A stretch of DNA of 56,843 bases from Bact-08 sp964533215. Lineage in GTDB: Bacteria > Bacteroidota > Bacteroidia > Bacteroidales > UBA932. The notes beneath the pieces are model-generated. The model ran no database searches. It saw only the letters and a list, made by a program, of their open reading frames with translations, and was not told the DNA's origin. Shown here in pieces: positions 27,047 to 37,700 of this stretch (position 1 is its first letter; every line of letters begins with the position of its first letter). A program made the position numbers and the translations under genes. The stretch lies in the NCBI GenBank assembly GCA_964533215.1, contig CAZHLJ010000009.1, positions 1-56,843 of the forward strand. The letters are read 5' to 3'.

Positions 27047-28720
27047 ATGAAAACTAAAATAATAATACTTACATTCCTTATCAGTGTCATAGGTTTGTCG
27101 GGTTGCAACAAGTTCCTGGATCTTACCCCTACGGACAAGCTATCTGATAAAGTAGTATGGCAGAAAGCTGAGAATGTAGAGCTGTATGTTAACGGCTTCT
27201 ATCCATACATTAATATTTATGGCGTATTTGGAACCGGCGATTCATATGTTGGTATGACAGAAGGTCTTACTGAGACTTTTAAATATGTCTCAATGACTTC
27301 CGGAACAAATGTTGGTTTTGCCAATATGCTTGCTTACTCAAATGGTGGCATATCTGCACCAACTGCATCATGGTATCTGGGTATGTGGGATGATCTTTAC
27401 ACAAGAATACGACGTGTAAATGAATTCTTGTCGGGACTTAAGAAATATGGGACAGACCTTGACAAGGATGCTCAGGTCCGTTTCGAGGCAGAAGCCAGAT
27501 TCTTCAGAGGATTCCTCTATTTTCAACTGATTAAGAGAAGCAAGGATGTCATCCTTTATGATGAGGATCTATCCAAGATTTCAAAAAACAAGGGACTCAG
27601 CACTGAGACGCAAGGTTGGGACATGGTTCAGGCAGATCTGGATTTTGCAGCTCATAACCTTCCTAAGGAGTGGGCAGCAGCAAACAGAGGCCGGGTTACC
27701 AAAGGTGCAGCCTTCGCTATGCAGTCAAGGGCAATGTTATATGCTGAGAGATGGCAGGTTGCGAAAACTGCAGCAGATTCCGTTGTAGCTCTTAATATAT
27801 ATTCTTTGTCATCAGCAACAACTGTAGCCCAATATCAAAATTCGTTTAAATCTTTCTACAAAGGTAACCCTGAGGCAATTCTGGAATACAATTATTTGGT
27901 GACTAGCCCCAACCACTCTTTTGACAAGCTCTTTACCCCTGGAGGTGACGTAGCTGGTATGGGTGGCAAAGCAGTCCCTACTCAGGAGATGGTTGAATCA
28001 TATGAGCTTGCAACAACTGGCGGTTATCCAGACTGGTCGGCTTGGCACTCATCTACAGGAACAACAGACACACCTCCATATGACAAACTTGAAGTTCGTT
28101 TTAAGGCTTCGATTCTTTATAACGGCGCATCATGGAAGGGTAGGACAATACAGCCGTATATAGGTGGTCAGGATGGATGGGCTTCGTTCAAGGACGATCC
28201 TAATCCTTCAGGGAAAACGGTAACTGGCTACTACCTTAGAAAACTGGTTGATGAGAGTCATACAGACCTTAATTCAGTTCCTAGTACACAAACTTGGGTA
28301 TCTATAAGAATGGCGGAGGTTTATCTCAACCGTGCTGAGGCTTGCTACAGGCTGAACGATGTATCTGGTGCCAATGCAGATGTCAGGAGAATAAGAGAGA
28401 GGGTGGGGTTGCCATATACAGACAAAAGCGGAGGAGACCTGTTTAATGCTATCAGGCATGAGAGAAAGATAGAACTTGCATATGAAGGACAGCTATATTG
28501 GGACATGCGTCGTTGGCGTCTTGCTCATATTGAGTACAATGGACCAAACAGTCGTGTGCATGGACTTAAAATTTCCAAGGAGGGAGCTAAATTCACATAC
28601 CAATATGTAGATTGTGATAAGGAGAACAGATACTTCCCAGAGAAGTTGTACAGAATTCCTATGCCTGAGACAGAACTGGCAAATAACTCTGCAGTTCAGC
28701 AATATGAAGAGTGGAGATAA
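27047..28720 (+). CDS. SusD/RagB family surface lipoprotein
   Basis: The binding partner of the adjacent SusC, 557 residues. The lipoprotein signal ends in IGLSGCNKFLDLTPTDKLSD, with Cys at about residue 20 from the chosen ATG. TPR-type motifs include FEAEARFFRGFLYFQL, RMAEVYLNRAEACYRLND and AIRHERKIELAYEGQLYWDMRRW. The ATG at 27047 is preferred over 27038 because it begins the normal signal. The ligand is unknown. Confidence 0.95.
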   Translation: MKTKIIILTFLISVIGLSGCNKFLDLTPTDKLSDKVVWQKAENVELYVNGFYPYINIYGVFGTGDSYVGMTEGLTETFKYVSMTSGTNVGFANMLAYSNGGISAPTASWYLGMWDDLYTRIRRVNEFLSGLKKYGTDLDKDAQVRFEAEARFFRGFLYFQLIKRSKDVILYDEDLSKISKNKGLSTETQGWDMVQADLDFAAHNLPKEWAAANRGRVTKGAAFAMQSRAMLYAERWQVAKTAADSVVALNIYSLSSATTVAQYQNSFKSFYKGNPEAILEYNYLVTSPNHSFDKLFTPGGDVAGMGGKAVPTQEMVESYELATTGGYPDWSAWHSSTGTTDTPPYDKLEVRFKASILYNGASWKGRTIQPYIGGQDGWASFKDDPNPSGKTVTGYYLRKLVDESHTDLNSVPSTQTWVSIRMAEVYLNRAEACYRLNDVSGANADVRRIRERVGLPYTDKSGGDLFNAIRHERKIELAYEGQLYWDMRRWRLAHIEYNGPNSRVHGLKISKEGAKFTYQYVDCDKENRYFPEKLYRIPMPETELANNSAVQQYEEWR

Positions 28721-28739
28721 CCAATAACTATTGAGAATC

Positions 28740-30410
28740 ATGAAAAATAAAATATTCTATTTTGTTGCTCTGCTCGCAATATTGAGCGGATGTCACAAGC
28801 CGGAAGTACCGGTGGCAACTGATGTCGATCAGGGTATCAACAGTGTATCGGCTCAATTCGCTTCGGGAGACTATAAAAGTGATGCCAATGCAAAGTTTAC
28901 GGTTCAGGTAACTGACCCTGACAAGGAGGAGATATTAATTCCAATTCCATGGAACTATCCTGAAGAGACAGACATTGCTACTGAGATTACAAATATGAGG
29001 ATAACGGCTAATCTGGATGACAACGTCATCATAGAGCCTGCTCTTAGTACTATGGATCTTACAAAGAAAAACTACATCAAGGTCACACTTGCTGATGGAA
29101 CTAAAAAGGGATATTACATAACAGGAGAGAGAAGGAAAAGCTCAAAATGTGCAATTTCAAGCTTCACTCTTGCCAACCCATTGATTATTGGTGTAATTGA
29201 TGAGGATGCAAAGACTATATCGCTTATTTCAGTGGATAATCTAGGCACTTCAACAGCTGATGTGTCAATATCTTCTCACGCGACTATATCTCCGGATCCT
29301 AAAGTAGCCCGCAGTTATGCCAATGCTGTGCAGTATACAGTCACAGCCCAGGATGGTGTCTCCAAGGCAACCTATACTGTAAAGAAAACCGTTCCTCCTA
29401 AGATCAACTATGGTTTCCGTACTGGAAGTGCAACTGAGTTGTGGTCTAACGATTTTTATACAAAATATGGAATACAGAATGCTACAGGTAAAAACTTTAC
29501 TCTTGCAGCCATAGGTACGAATCTGATTTTGAGTGATGGTAATATGCAGTACTATTTCAACAGTGCAACAGGCGAGAAACTAGGGACTATTGAGGGAAGC
29601 ATGGCATTAAGCGGAGGAGCAATTACTTCTGATAAAGCAGGAAACATGTTGCTTTGTAACCTAGCGGCTAAGAATGCAACGTTCAACATCTATAGGACCA
29701 ATTCTGTAACTCAGGCTCCTGCACTCTTTATATCGTGGCCATATACACTTGGCGTAGGTGTCAAGATGGGTGCCAAGATAAATGTTCAGGGCGATATTAA
29801 TGGTAATGCTATAATCACCGTTCCTACCTGGGCATGGGCAGCAACTCCTTCACACCACGAATTTATCAGGTGGGTTGTAACCAATGGCGTACCTGGCCCG
29901 GCAGAGGTTGTATCACCTTCAAACGTGATAAACTGGAGCTCGGCTAATGTAGACGTTGTTTATGCCTCTACATCCCCTACCGGCAGATATTTTGTAACAA
30001 GCTACAGCGGAGCTGGAAACAAGCTGGATGCCGTTGATGGTGTAACAAATACCGGAGTGGCAAGACTAGCTACTTCTACATGGGGTGCCAACTCTAATTT
30101 TAATGCAGTCGATGCTGTTGTGTTCAATAAAGCGACATATGTTGTAGCTTATGGTGGTATGCACTTTACATACAGCCAGTGTATGGGCTTCATGTTTGAT
30201 GTCACCACATTGGATCAGTTCACAGGCAAACTCAACGAATCTCCTTCATTGGTATTTATGACCAATGACTACAGATTCGGCTCACCGGTGGTTGCTTCCA
30301 GTGATATCCTGATGATACCTTCTGTCGATGGCTATAAGCTCAGGTTGTACTACACAGATGGGAACTGCAGAAGTTTAGTTGCGTGGGAATTTGATTGTAT
30401 TGATAAATAG
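28740..30410 (+). CDS. DUF5018-like surface lipoprotein (SusE/F position)
   Basis: A lipoprotein of 556 residues (LLAILSGCHKPEVP, Cys lipidated). The N-terminal third has Ig-like repeats with CAISSFTLA and VTAQDGVSKATYTVKK, which I recognise from DUF5018 proteins of Bacteroidales; the rest looks like a beta-propeller-type domain with repeated GGAITSDKAGNMLL-like strands. Located right after SusD, the usual place of surface glycan-binding accessory proteins. The start ATG 28740 follows a possible upstream ATG at 28731. The family assignment is by memory. Confidence 0.7.
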   Translation: MKNKIFYFVALLAILSGCHKPEVPVATDVDQGINSVSAQFASGDYKSDANAKFTVQVTDPDKEEILIPIPWNYPEETDIATEITNMRITANLDDNVIIEPALSTMDLTKKNYIKVTLADGTKKGYYITGERRKSSKCAISSFTLANPLIIGVIDEDAKTISLISVDNLGTSTADVSISSHATISPDPKVARSYANAVQYTVTAQDGVSKATYTVKKTVPPKINYGFRTGSATELWSNDFYTKYGIQNATGKNFTLAAIGTNLILSDGNMQYYFNSATGEKLGTIEGSMALSGGAITSDKAGNMLLCNLAAKNATFNIYRTNSVTQAPALFISWPYTLGVGVKMGAKINVQGDINGNAIITVPTWAWAATPSHHEFIRWVVTNGVPGPAEVVSPSNVINWSSANVDVVYASTSPTGRYFVTSYSGAGNKLDAVDGVTNTGVARLATSTWGANSNFNAVDAVVFNKATYVVAYGGMHFTYSQCMGFMFDVTTLDQFTGKLNESPSLVFMTNDYRFGSPVVASSDILMIPSVDGYKLRLYYTDGNCRSLVAWEFDCIDK

Positions 30411-30424
30411 ATTATAAATTTGCA

Positions 30425-30470
30425 GATAATTAGGTATCCCCGCGTTCAGGGGATACCTGAATTATCGATT
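30425..30470 (+). terminator. Long hairpin between the DUF5018-like gene and the second GHL10-like gene
   Basis: GATAATT-AGGTATCCCC (30425-30441), 7-nt loop, GGGGATACCT-G-AATTATC (30449-30466): a 17-bp stem with one bulged G, then GATTTTAT. The T tract is weak, so it may be a partial terminator or a 3'-end protecting hairpin that raises SusCD and lipoprotein mRNA over the enzyme genes downstream. The next gene starts at 30485. Confidence 0.75.
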
Positions 30471-30484
30471 TTATCCGGACATTT

Positions 30485-31867
30485 ATGAAAGGTACCTTTA
30501 ATATTATTCTTGGTTCATTATTGATGTTTATTGCATCAACAGGTTTGCTAGCCTCTTGTGATAAAGGCTCTGGAACTCCCGACTGGGAATGGGATGATGA
30601 TAACTCCGGCGTTAACACCAATGCCGGTAAGCCTCGCTATCTATGGATTGATGCGGCAGCCAATTTTCCTGATTTTGCAAACAATGTGGAGAACATTACC
30701 AGAGACCTGACAATTGCTAAAAATACTGGTTTTACCGATGTTATAGTGGATGTCAGACCTACAACTGGAGATGTGCTGTTCACTACGGATGCTGTTGATC
30801 AGGTTAAGTACCTAGGTGCATGGCTCAGTACAGGATATACCAAAGTGGAACGGACTGCTACATGGGACTATTTACGTGCGTTCATTGACGAGGGGCATAA
30901 ACTAGGTCTTAAAGTACATGCCGGGTTTAATACATTTGTGGGAGGTAACACAACCTCATTAGGCTCCCAGGGTGTGGTTTTCAGAGATAACATAAAAAAG
31001 TCATGGACTACGGATCTTAATCTTCCGGGTGGGATAACAAGCATAATGACATCAGATAAAAATGCAAAATTCTTCAATCCTGTAAGACCGGAAGTGCAGA
31101 ATTACATTCTGGACATGCTCGATGACCTGGCTGCTTACCAGGATCTTGACGGAATTGTCCTGGATCGTTGCCGGTTCGATGGATATGAAAGTGACTTTTC
31201 TGCCTATACAAAAAGCAAGTTTGAGGAGTATATCGGCAAAAGCGTCACCAATTTTCCTGCTGATATAATACCTGCAGGGACAGAAGTGGGGAAAATTGCC
31301 ACACCTTATCCTACTTATTATAAACAGTGGCTGGAGTTTCGTGTAAAGACCTTACACGACTTTGTGGTAAAGGCTAAAGCCAGGGTTAAGAGTGTAAATC
31401 CGGATATTAAGTTTGGAGTGTATGTGGGAGGTTGGTATTCAAGTTATTATGATGTTGGAGTAAACTGGGCAAGCCCCAAATATAACACTTCAGGCACTTA
31501 TGCTTGGGCATCTACTGCGTATAAAGATTTCGGATATGCAGATCACCTTGATTTTCTCTTGATTGGGGCCTATGCGGCAGCCAATAAGGTTTATGGAACA
31601 ACCGAGTGGACTATGCAAGGCTTTTGCTCAAGAGCCAAGGCTGTGACAATGGGAGATGTCCCAATTTCCGGAGGTCCTGATGGAAACTACTTCTATCCAA
31701 ATTCAGTTCCTGCGGGGATAGATGTAGCAACTGCAATTTCGAGCTCTGTGGATGCTTGTATTAATGCTGGAGACGGATACTTCTTCTTTGATATGATCCA
31801 CTTGAAACAGAACAATCAATGGCAGTATGTTAAGATGGGGATTGACGCTGCAACCGTAAAAAAATAG
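30485..31867 (+). CDS. GHL10-like putative glycoside hydrolase, lipoprotein
   Basis: A 460-residue homologue of the protein at 22542: shared GFTDVIVDVRPTTGDVLF, HKLGLKVHAGFNTFVGG, LDGIVLDRCRFDGYESDFS, and YYDVGVNWASPKYN. This copy has a lipoprotein signal (TGLLASCDKG, Cys25) and an acidic linker (DWEWDDDNSG), so it is probably surface-anchored, whereas the first copy looks periplasmic. The two may act in sequence on one polymer. Its own family function is not established to my knowledge. Confidence 0.75.
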   Translation: MKGTFNIILGSLLMFIASTGLLASCDKGSGTPDWEWDDDNSGVNTNAGKPRYLWIDAAANFPDFANNVENITRDLTIAKNTGFTDVIVDVRPTTGDVLFTTDAVDQVKYLGAWLSTGYTKVERTATWDYLRAFIDEGHKLGLKVHAGFNTFVGGNTTSLGSQGVVFRDNIKKSWTTDLNLPGGITSIMTSDKNAKFFNPVRPEVQNYILDMLDDLAAYQDLDGIVLDRCRFDGYESDFSAYTKSKFEEYIGKSVTNFPADIIPAGTEVGKIATPYPTYYKQWLEFRVKTLHDFVVKAKARVKSVNPDIKFGVYVGGWYSSYYDVGVNWASPKYNTSGTYAWASTAYKDFGYADHLDFLLIGAYAAANKVYGTTEWTMQGFCSRAKAVTMGDVPISGGPDGNYFYPNSVPAGIDVATAISSSVDACINAGDGYFFFDMIHLKQNNQWQYVKMGIDAATVKK

Positions 31868-31873
31868 AAAATT

Positions 31874-32569
31874 ATGAAAAAATCCGGGCTTAAATTTATC
31901 TTGCTACTGGTGCTTACGACAGTGGCAGCACAACATTCCGCTTTTTGCCAAAGTGCCTCTAAAGATGCAAGATTCAGGAACACATATTACGATGTGAGAA
32001 GAGCCGCACATGACATGGAAGGATTGCCAAAAGGCTCGGTGGTTTTTGTTGGTAACAGTATTACAGAACAGGGATGGTGGAGCACTCTTTTCAAATCAAA
32101 AAATGTTGAAAACAGAGGAATAGGAGGAGACAATACATATGGAATACTAGACCGTCTACCATCTATTCTTGAGTCAGAGCCTCAGAAGTTGTTTCTAATG
32201 GCAGGGATAAACGACATCTCTCTTAATACTCCATTGGATACCATTGTCTTTAATTTGAGGCAAATGGTAAAACTTACGGCACGAATGGCTCCTGAATGTA
32301 AATTATATGTACAAAGTGTTCTTCCAATAAATGACAATCGTCTGGCATATCCCAAGGTCAAAGGTGCAAATCCTGTTATCAGGGAACTGAATGGCAAGAT
32401 AAAGAAAATGTGTGAGGAGGAGGGTGTCAGATTCCTGGATATTGCAAGCCTGCTTTCTGATGAAAATGGAGACCTTAAGCTCTCCTTGACCAAAGATGGC
32501 CTGCATATTCATCCTCAGGCATATATAATATGGGCCGGATATTTGAAAAAGAGTGGATTACTAAGGTAA
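31874..32569 (+). CDS. SGNH/GDSL esterase
   Basis: A 231-residue exported hydrolase (signal up to QHSAFCQ). Block I is FVGNSITEQGWW (catalytic Ser), block II GIGGDNTYG (Gly), block III MAGINDIS (Asn), block V DGLHIHPQAY (Asp/His). Likely removes acetyl or other acyl groups from the polysaccharide; a second SGNH enzyme is at 37958. Six nt after the GHL10 gene. Confidence 0.88.
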   Translation: MKKSGLKFILLLVLTTVAAQHSAFCQSASKDARFRNTYYDVRRAAHDMEGLPKGSVVFVGNSITEQGWWSTLFKSKNVENRGIGGDNTYGILDRLPSILESEPQKLFLMAGINDISLNTPLDTIVFNLRQMVKLTARMAPECKLYVQSVLPINDNRLAYPKVKGANPVIRELNGKIKKMCEEEGVRFLDIASLLSDENGDLKLSLTKDGLHIHPQAYIIWAGYLKKSGLLR

Positions 32570-32582
32570 AGCATAATAAGAT

Positions 32583-33521
32583 ATGAAAATCAAAGGAACT
32601 TTTCTGGACGAAATCAGCCATGACATACCTCACCAAAACTGGGGAGAGCCGGAGTGGGACAGAGATTTCGGATATATGAAAAAGGCAGATATTGATACAG
32701 TGATACTGATAAGGAGCGGATATCGCCGTTGGCAGACTTTCCCTTCACAAGTACTCACAATCCAGGAGGGATGCTATACTCCGCCGGTGGATCTTGTGGA
32801 TATGTTTTTGAGGCTAAGTGACAAGTGGGGCATGAAATTCTTTTTTGGTCTGTACGATTCAGGCAAATATTGGAATAACGGAGATTATGAAAAGGAGATA
32901 GCCATCAACAAACAGGTCATTGATGAAGTCTGGGACAAATACGGCAGCCATAAATCTTTTGCGGGATGGTATATAACACAGGAATGTAGTCGCAAGACTG
33001 GAAAGATAATAGATGTCTATGCAAGCCTCGGGCGTTATTGCAAGGAGGTTTCAGGAGGGCTGCCTACAATGATCTCTCCCTATATAGACGGATCGAAAAA
33101 TATAAGTCAGTATAACTCTGCTACTAAAAAAGAGGGAGCTGTTACTTTGAGTGAACATGAGAGGGAGTGGGAAGAAATATTTGCCGGCATACAAGGTGCA
33201 GTGGATATTGTAGCTTTTCAGGATGGACATGTGGAATATGATGAGCTGGTGGATTTTCTGCAAGTGAACAAGAGGCTTGCAGATAAATACGGGTTGGAAT
33301 GCTGGACAAATTCAGAGACATTCGATAGAGATATGCCTATCAAATTCTTGCCCATCAAATGGGACAAACTTCTCCTTAAAATGGGGTTGGCCCAAAAGGC
33401 AGGCATTGAAAATGCTGTCACCTTCGAATTTTCTCATTTTATGAGCCCTCAGTCAGCATACCTTCAGGCGGGTCACCTGTATGACAGGTATTTAGAATAT
33501 TTAAAATCTCTTGAAAAATAA
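32583..33521 (+). CDS. DUF4434-like TIM-barrel protein
   Basis: A 312-residue protein with no signal peptide, so it is cytoplasmic. Features such as KGTFLDEISHDIPHQNWG, MKKADIDTVILIRSGYRRWQTFPS and GWYITQECSRK resemble DUF4434 (a glycoside hydrolase-like barrel). In this locus it may act on an imported oligosaccharide. Family name from memory; enzyme activity not established. Confidence 0.7.
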   Translation: MKIKGTFLDEISHDIPHQNWGEPEWDRDFGYMKKADIDTVILIRSGYRRWQTFPSQVLTIQEGCYTPPVDLVDMFLRLSDKWGMKFFFGLYDSGKYWNNGDYEKEIAINKQVIDEVWDKYGSHKSFAGWYITQECSRKTGKIIDVYASLGRYCKEVSGGLPTMISPYIDGSKNISQYNSATKKEGAVTLSEHEREWEEIFAGIQGAVDIVAFQDGHVEYDELVDFLQVNKRLADKYGLECWTNSETFDRDMPIKFLPIKWDKLLLKMGLAQKAGIENAVTFEFSHFMSPQSAYLQAGHLYDRYLEYLKSLEK

Positions 33522-33531
33522 TAAATTGAAT

Positions 33532-34695
33532 ATGGAATTTCAGCAACTTGCTCATCAATACAAGGATGAGCTGCTTAACAATATTTTACCTTTCTGGTTG
33601 GACAAATCTCAGGACGATGTTTATGGCGGATTTTTTACATGTCTGGATAGAGAGGGAAAAGTCTACGATACGGATAAATTTATTTGGCTCCAGGGTAGGG
33701 AGGTCTGGCTATTCTCCATGCTTTACAACAAGCTGGAAAAACGTCAGGAATGGCTTGACTGTGCGATAAAGGGTGCCGAGTTTCTAAAGAAATACGGACA
33801 TGATGGCAACTATAATTGGTACTTTTCTCTTACACGTGAGGGAAGACCACTTGTGCAGCCATACAATATATTCTCCTATACATTTGCAGCAATGGCTTTT
33901 GCTCAGCTCAGCATTGCGGCGGATAATGAGGAGTATGCCATGATAGCAAAGAGAACTTTTGACAGAATTATAGAGAAGCAGGATAATACGAAAGGTATAT
34001 GGAATAAAACCGTTCCTGGAACTAGAGATTTGAAGGGTTTCTCTTTCCCGATGATTCTTTGCAATCTCTCTTTGGAAATAGAGCATCTTATAGATAAGTC
34101 CATTATGGATAGTACTATAGAGAAATGCTTGAACGAGGTGATGAATGTTTTCTACAGGGAAGAGACTGGACTTATAATGGAGAATGTGACGCTGGATGGC
34201 AAACTATCAGATACTTTTGAGGGAAGGCTTATAAACCCGGGACACTCTTTGGAGTCTATGTGGTTCATTATGGATCTTGGGGTTAAGCTTGGTCGCGAAG
34301 ATATTATAAAAAAAGCTGTAAATATTGCTCTTAAGACTATTGATTATGGTTGGGACAAACAGTATGGAGGGATTTTCTACTTTATGGATTCTCATGGACA
34401 TCCAACCCAACAACTTGAATGGGACCAGAAACTTTGGTGGGTTCACATCGAGACATTGATAACCATGATAAAAGGATATCAGCTTACAGGCTCAAAAGAG
34501 TGTCTTGATTGGTTTAACAGGGTACACGAATACACATGGGCAAACTTTAAGGATAGGGAATATCCTGAATGGTTCGGCTACCTGAACCGAAGGGGGGAGG
34601 TGCTGTTGGATCTTAAAGGTGGAAAATGGAAAGGGTGTTTCCATATACCTCGCGGACTCTACCAGATAAGCCAGGTGCTTGAAAAATGTAAATAG
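33532..34695 (+). CDS. N-acylglucosamine 2-epimerase (AGE) family protein
   Basis: A 387-residue (alpha/alpha)6-barrel enzyme, cytoplasmic. Family motifs: IWLQGREVWLFSML, the His-Glu segment INPGHSLESMWF, and QKLWWVHIETL (His-x-Glu). AGE family members epimerise N-acetylglucosamine/N-acetylmannosamine, or isomerise mannose/fructose or disaccharides such as cellobiose, so the substrate cannot be fixed from sequence alone. The ATG at 33532 gives the canonical start; the DUF4434 gene ends 10 nt before it. Confidence 0.9.
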   Translation: MEFQQLAHQYKDELLNNILPFWLDKSQDDVYGGFFTCLDREGKVYDTDKFIWLQGREVWLFSMLYNKLEKRQEWLDCAIKGAEFLKKYGHDGNYNWYFSLTREGRPLVQPYNIFSYTFAAMAFAQLSIAADNEEYAMIAKRTFDRIIEKQDNTKGIWNKTVPGTRDLKGFSFPMILCNLSLEIEHLIDKSIMDSTIEKCLNEVMNVFYREETGLIMENVTLDGKLSDTFEGRLINPGHSLESMWFIMDLGVKLGREDIIKKAVNIALKTIDYGWDKQYGGIFYFMDSHGHPTQQLEWDQKLWWVHIETLITMIKGYQLTGSKECLDWFNRVHEYTWANFKDREYPEWFGYLNRRGEVLLDLKGGKWKGCFHIPRGLYQISQVLEKCK

Positions 34696-34702
34696 ATATG
34701 TT

Positions 34703-37700
34703 ATGAAACGCTTGATCACCCTGTTTCTCTTCCTGTCTCTGTGCATCACAACGTGGAGTTCTGAAATCAGAGTCATTAAGGGGCGTGTGACCAGCGAAGG
34801 GAAACCTTTGTCTGGTGTCGTGGTGACCGATGGGATTGACTTTGCCGTTACAGATATTAATGGCAGGTATTCGCTCAGCAGCATTTCTGGTGCCCGCTTT
34901 GTCTATATATCAACACCTTCAGGTTATAATGCCCCTGTTTCAGACGGAGTGATACGATTTTATAAGGAACTTAACCCAACAAGTAAAAAATATGATTTTT
35001 CACTGATAAGGAAGGACAAGGACGACACTCATCATGCTTTCATCGCCATTGCCGATCCGCAGATCTGGGCTCAGAAGGAGTTTGTAAAACTTGAAAAAGC
35101 TGCTGAGGATATAAAATCGACAATAAGCGAATTTAAGGAAGGAATACCTTTCCATGGCATTTGTTGTGGGGATATAATATCGAGCAACCATTCTTTTTAT
35201 GAAATGTATAATCATACAATTTCCAAATCGGGAATTCCTTTTTACAACTGTATAGGTAACCATGATATGACCAATTGGGGAAGATCGTTTGAGACAAGCC
35301 ACAAGGATTATGAACAGATGTATGGTCCAACCTATTATTCATACAACGTTGGCAAGGTCCACTATGTGGTGCTTAACGACAATTTCTATATTGGCAGGGA
35401 CTACTTTTACATAGGTTATCTGGAAGAAAAACAGCTGGCTTGGCTGGGGAAAGATCTATCAACAATTGCGAAAGGCTCAACAGTAGTAATCAGCTTTCAT
35501 ATACCGTCGAGCTGTGAGCCGGAAGATAGAAGACAATTCAGTTATGATAAGGCTGGTTTCACAATGACTAATCATAAGGGGCTGTATGATCTTCTGAGAC
35601 CTTTCAATGCACATATTATTTCCGGACACACACATACCACCTTCAATCAACAGATTGCTCCGAGGCTATATGAACACAATTTGCCGGCATTGTCAGGAGC
35701 ATGGTGGCAAGGAGAGTTGTGTACAGATGGCACTCCTAATGGTTATGGGGTATTTGAGGTGATTGGCGACAGCATTGGATGGTACTATAAATCAGTAGGT
35801 CATGTCAAAGATTATCAAATGAATGTATATAGTGACGATGGCTATCCTGAATTTAAGGGATATGTAGTTGCAAATATATGGAATAGTGACCCATCCTGGA
35901 GGGTGGAGTTGTACGAAGATGGAGTTAACAAAGGGCTGATGGAGCGTTTTAAGGCATACGATCCTTTGGCCAAAGAGTTATATTCCAACACTGAGAAACT
36001 TGATCACAAATGGATCTATCCATCACCTTCTGATCATTATTATAGGGCCAAGCCTTCTGCGGGAACTAAAAAGATTGAGGTAGTTGCAACCGACCGTTTT
36101 GGTAACCGATATAAAGAAGAGGTATATGAAAAGTACGATGTACTGATTATTGGAGGTGGAACCAGTGGCGCTGTGGCAGGAATTCAGTCTGCCAGACAGG
36201 GAGCAAAGACTCTTATTGTAGAGAAGTATGATTGGCTTGGTGGCATGCTAACCTCTGCCGGGGTCAGCGCATTTGACGGGAACTATAAGCTTAAAGGGGG
36301 ATTCTGGGGTGAATTCAGAGATTCACTGAACAACCATTATGGAGGAGAGAATGCTCTCAAGACCGGGTGGGTGAGCAATATTCTTTTTGAACCTTCTGTT
36401 GGAAATATGATCTTTAAACAGATTGCTTCTAAAGAGAAAAACCTTAAAGTGTGGTATAGAAGTCTTCCCACAACTTTCGAAAGGAGAGAGGAATACTGGA
36501 GTGTGTCAATACAGAAAGACAGCTCGATCCGGAATATTAAAGCAAAAGTGATAATAGATGCCACAGAGCTGGGAGATGTGGCCAAGGAGCTTGGAGTAAG
36601 ATATGATATCGGGATGGATTCGAGATATATAACAGGAGAGGCTGAATCACCTTCGCAGGAGAATGATATAGTGCAGGATCTTACTTATGTCATGATATTG
36701 AAGGAATATGACAAGGATGTTACTATTGAAAAACCGGATGGATACAACCCTTCTCTTTTCTACTGTTCCACTATCAGCAAAAAATGTGTGACCCCAAAGG
36801 AGAAGGAGAGACGTTGGAGCCCCGAAAAAATGATTACATACGGCAAGCTGCCAAATAAAAAATATATGATCAACTGGCCTGTAGAGGGTAATGATTATTA
36901 TCTGAATCTGCTGGAAATGACCGATAGTCAAAGAGAGGAGTCTCTGAAAAAGGCAAAGAACCACTCTCTCTCTTTTTTGTACTACATTCAGACAGAATTG
37001 GGTTTCAACAGACTTGGACTGGCAGACGACGAGTATCCGACCAAGGACGGGCTTCCATTTATTCCTTATCATAGGGAGTCTCGTAGAATTGATGGGGTAG
37101 TAAGATTTACCATAAATCACATAAGTGATCCATACAATCAGCAGCAAAAACTCTACAGGACCTCTATTGCCGTAGGGGATTATCCCGTAGACCAACATCA
37201 TACCAGATACCCTGAATGGGAAAACCTTCCAAATCTCTATTTCCATCCTGTGCCATCATACGGATTGCCTCTTGGAGTGATGATTCCAAAGGATGTCAAA
37301 GGTTTGATTGTTGCTGAAAAATCTATCTCCGTAACCAATTTGGTTAACGGAACGACACGTCTTCAACCAGTTGTCTTACAGGTTGGTCAGGCTGCAGGAG
37401 CATTGGCTGCCATTGCAGTTAAAGATTCTAAGGATATTTCCCAGGTTTCTGTAAGAGAGGTGCAGAATTCAATACTCAATGCCGGAGGTTATTTGATGCC
37501 ATTCCTTGACCTGCCTTCCACACACAGACACTTCAAAGCTATTCAGAGAATAGGATCGACCGGCATAATAAAGGGCATTGGCATGAACAAGGGTTGGGAA
37601 AACCAGACTTGGTTCAGGGTGGATTCTCTAATAAGTGAGAAGGAACTAGTGTCTGGCTTGATGGATGTTTACCCCGGAAAAATATCATCCGACAATTTAA

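Noticed and set aside
36647..37246. 199-residue minus-strand frame opposite the FAD domain
   Set aside because: It mirrors a well-supported gene, has low-complexity aromatic composition, no start context or domain; a shadow frame.
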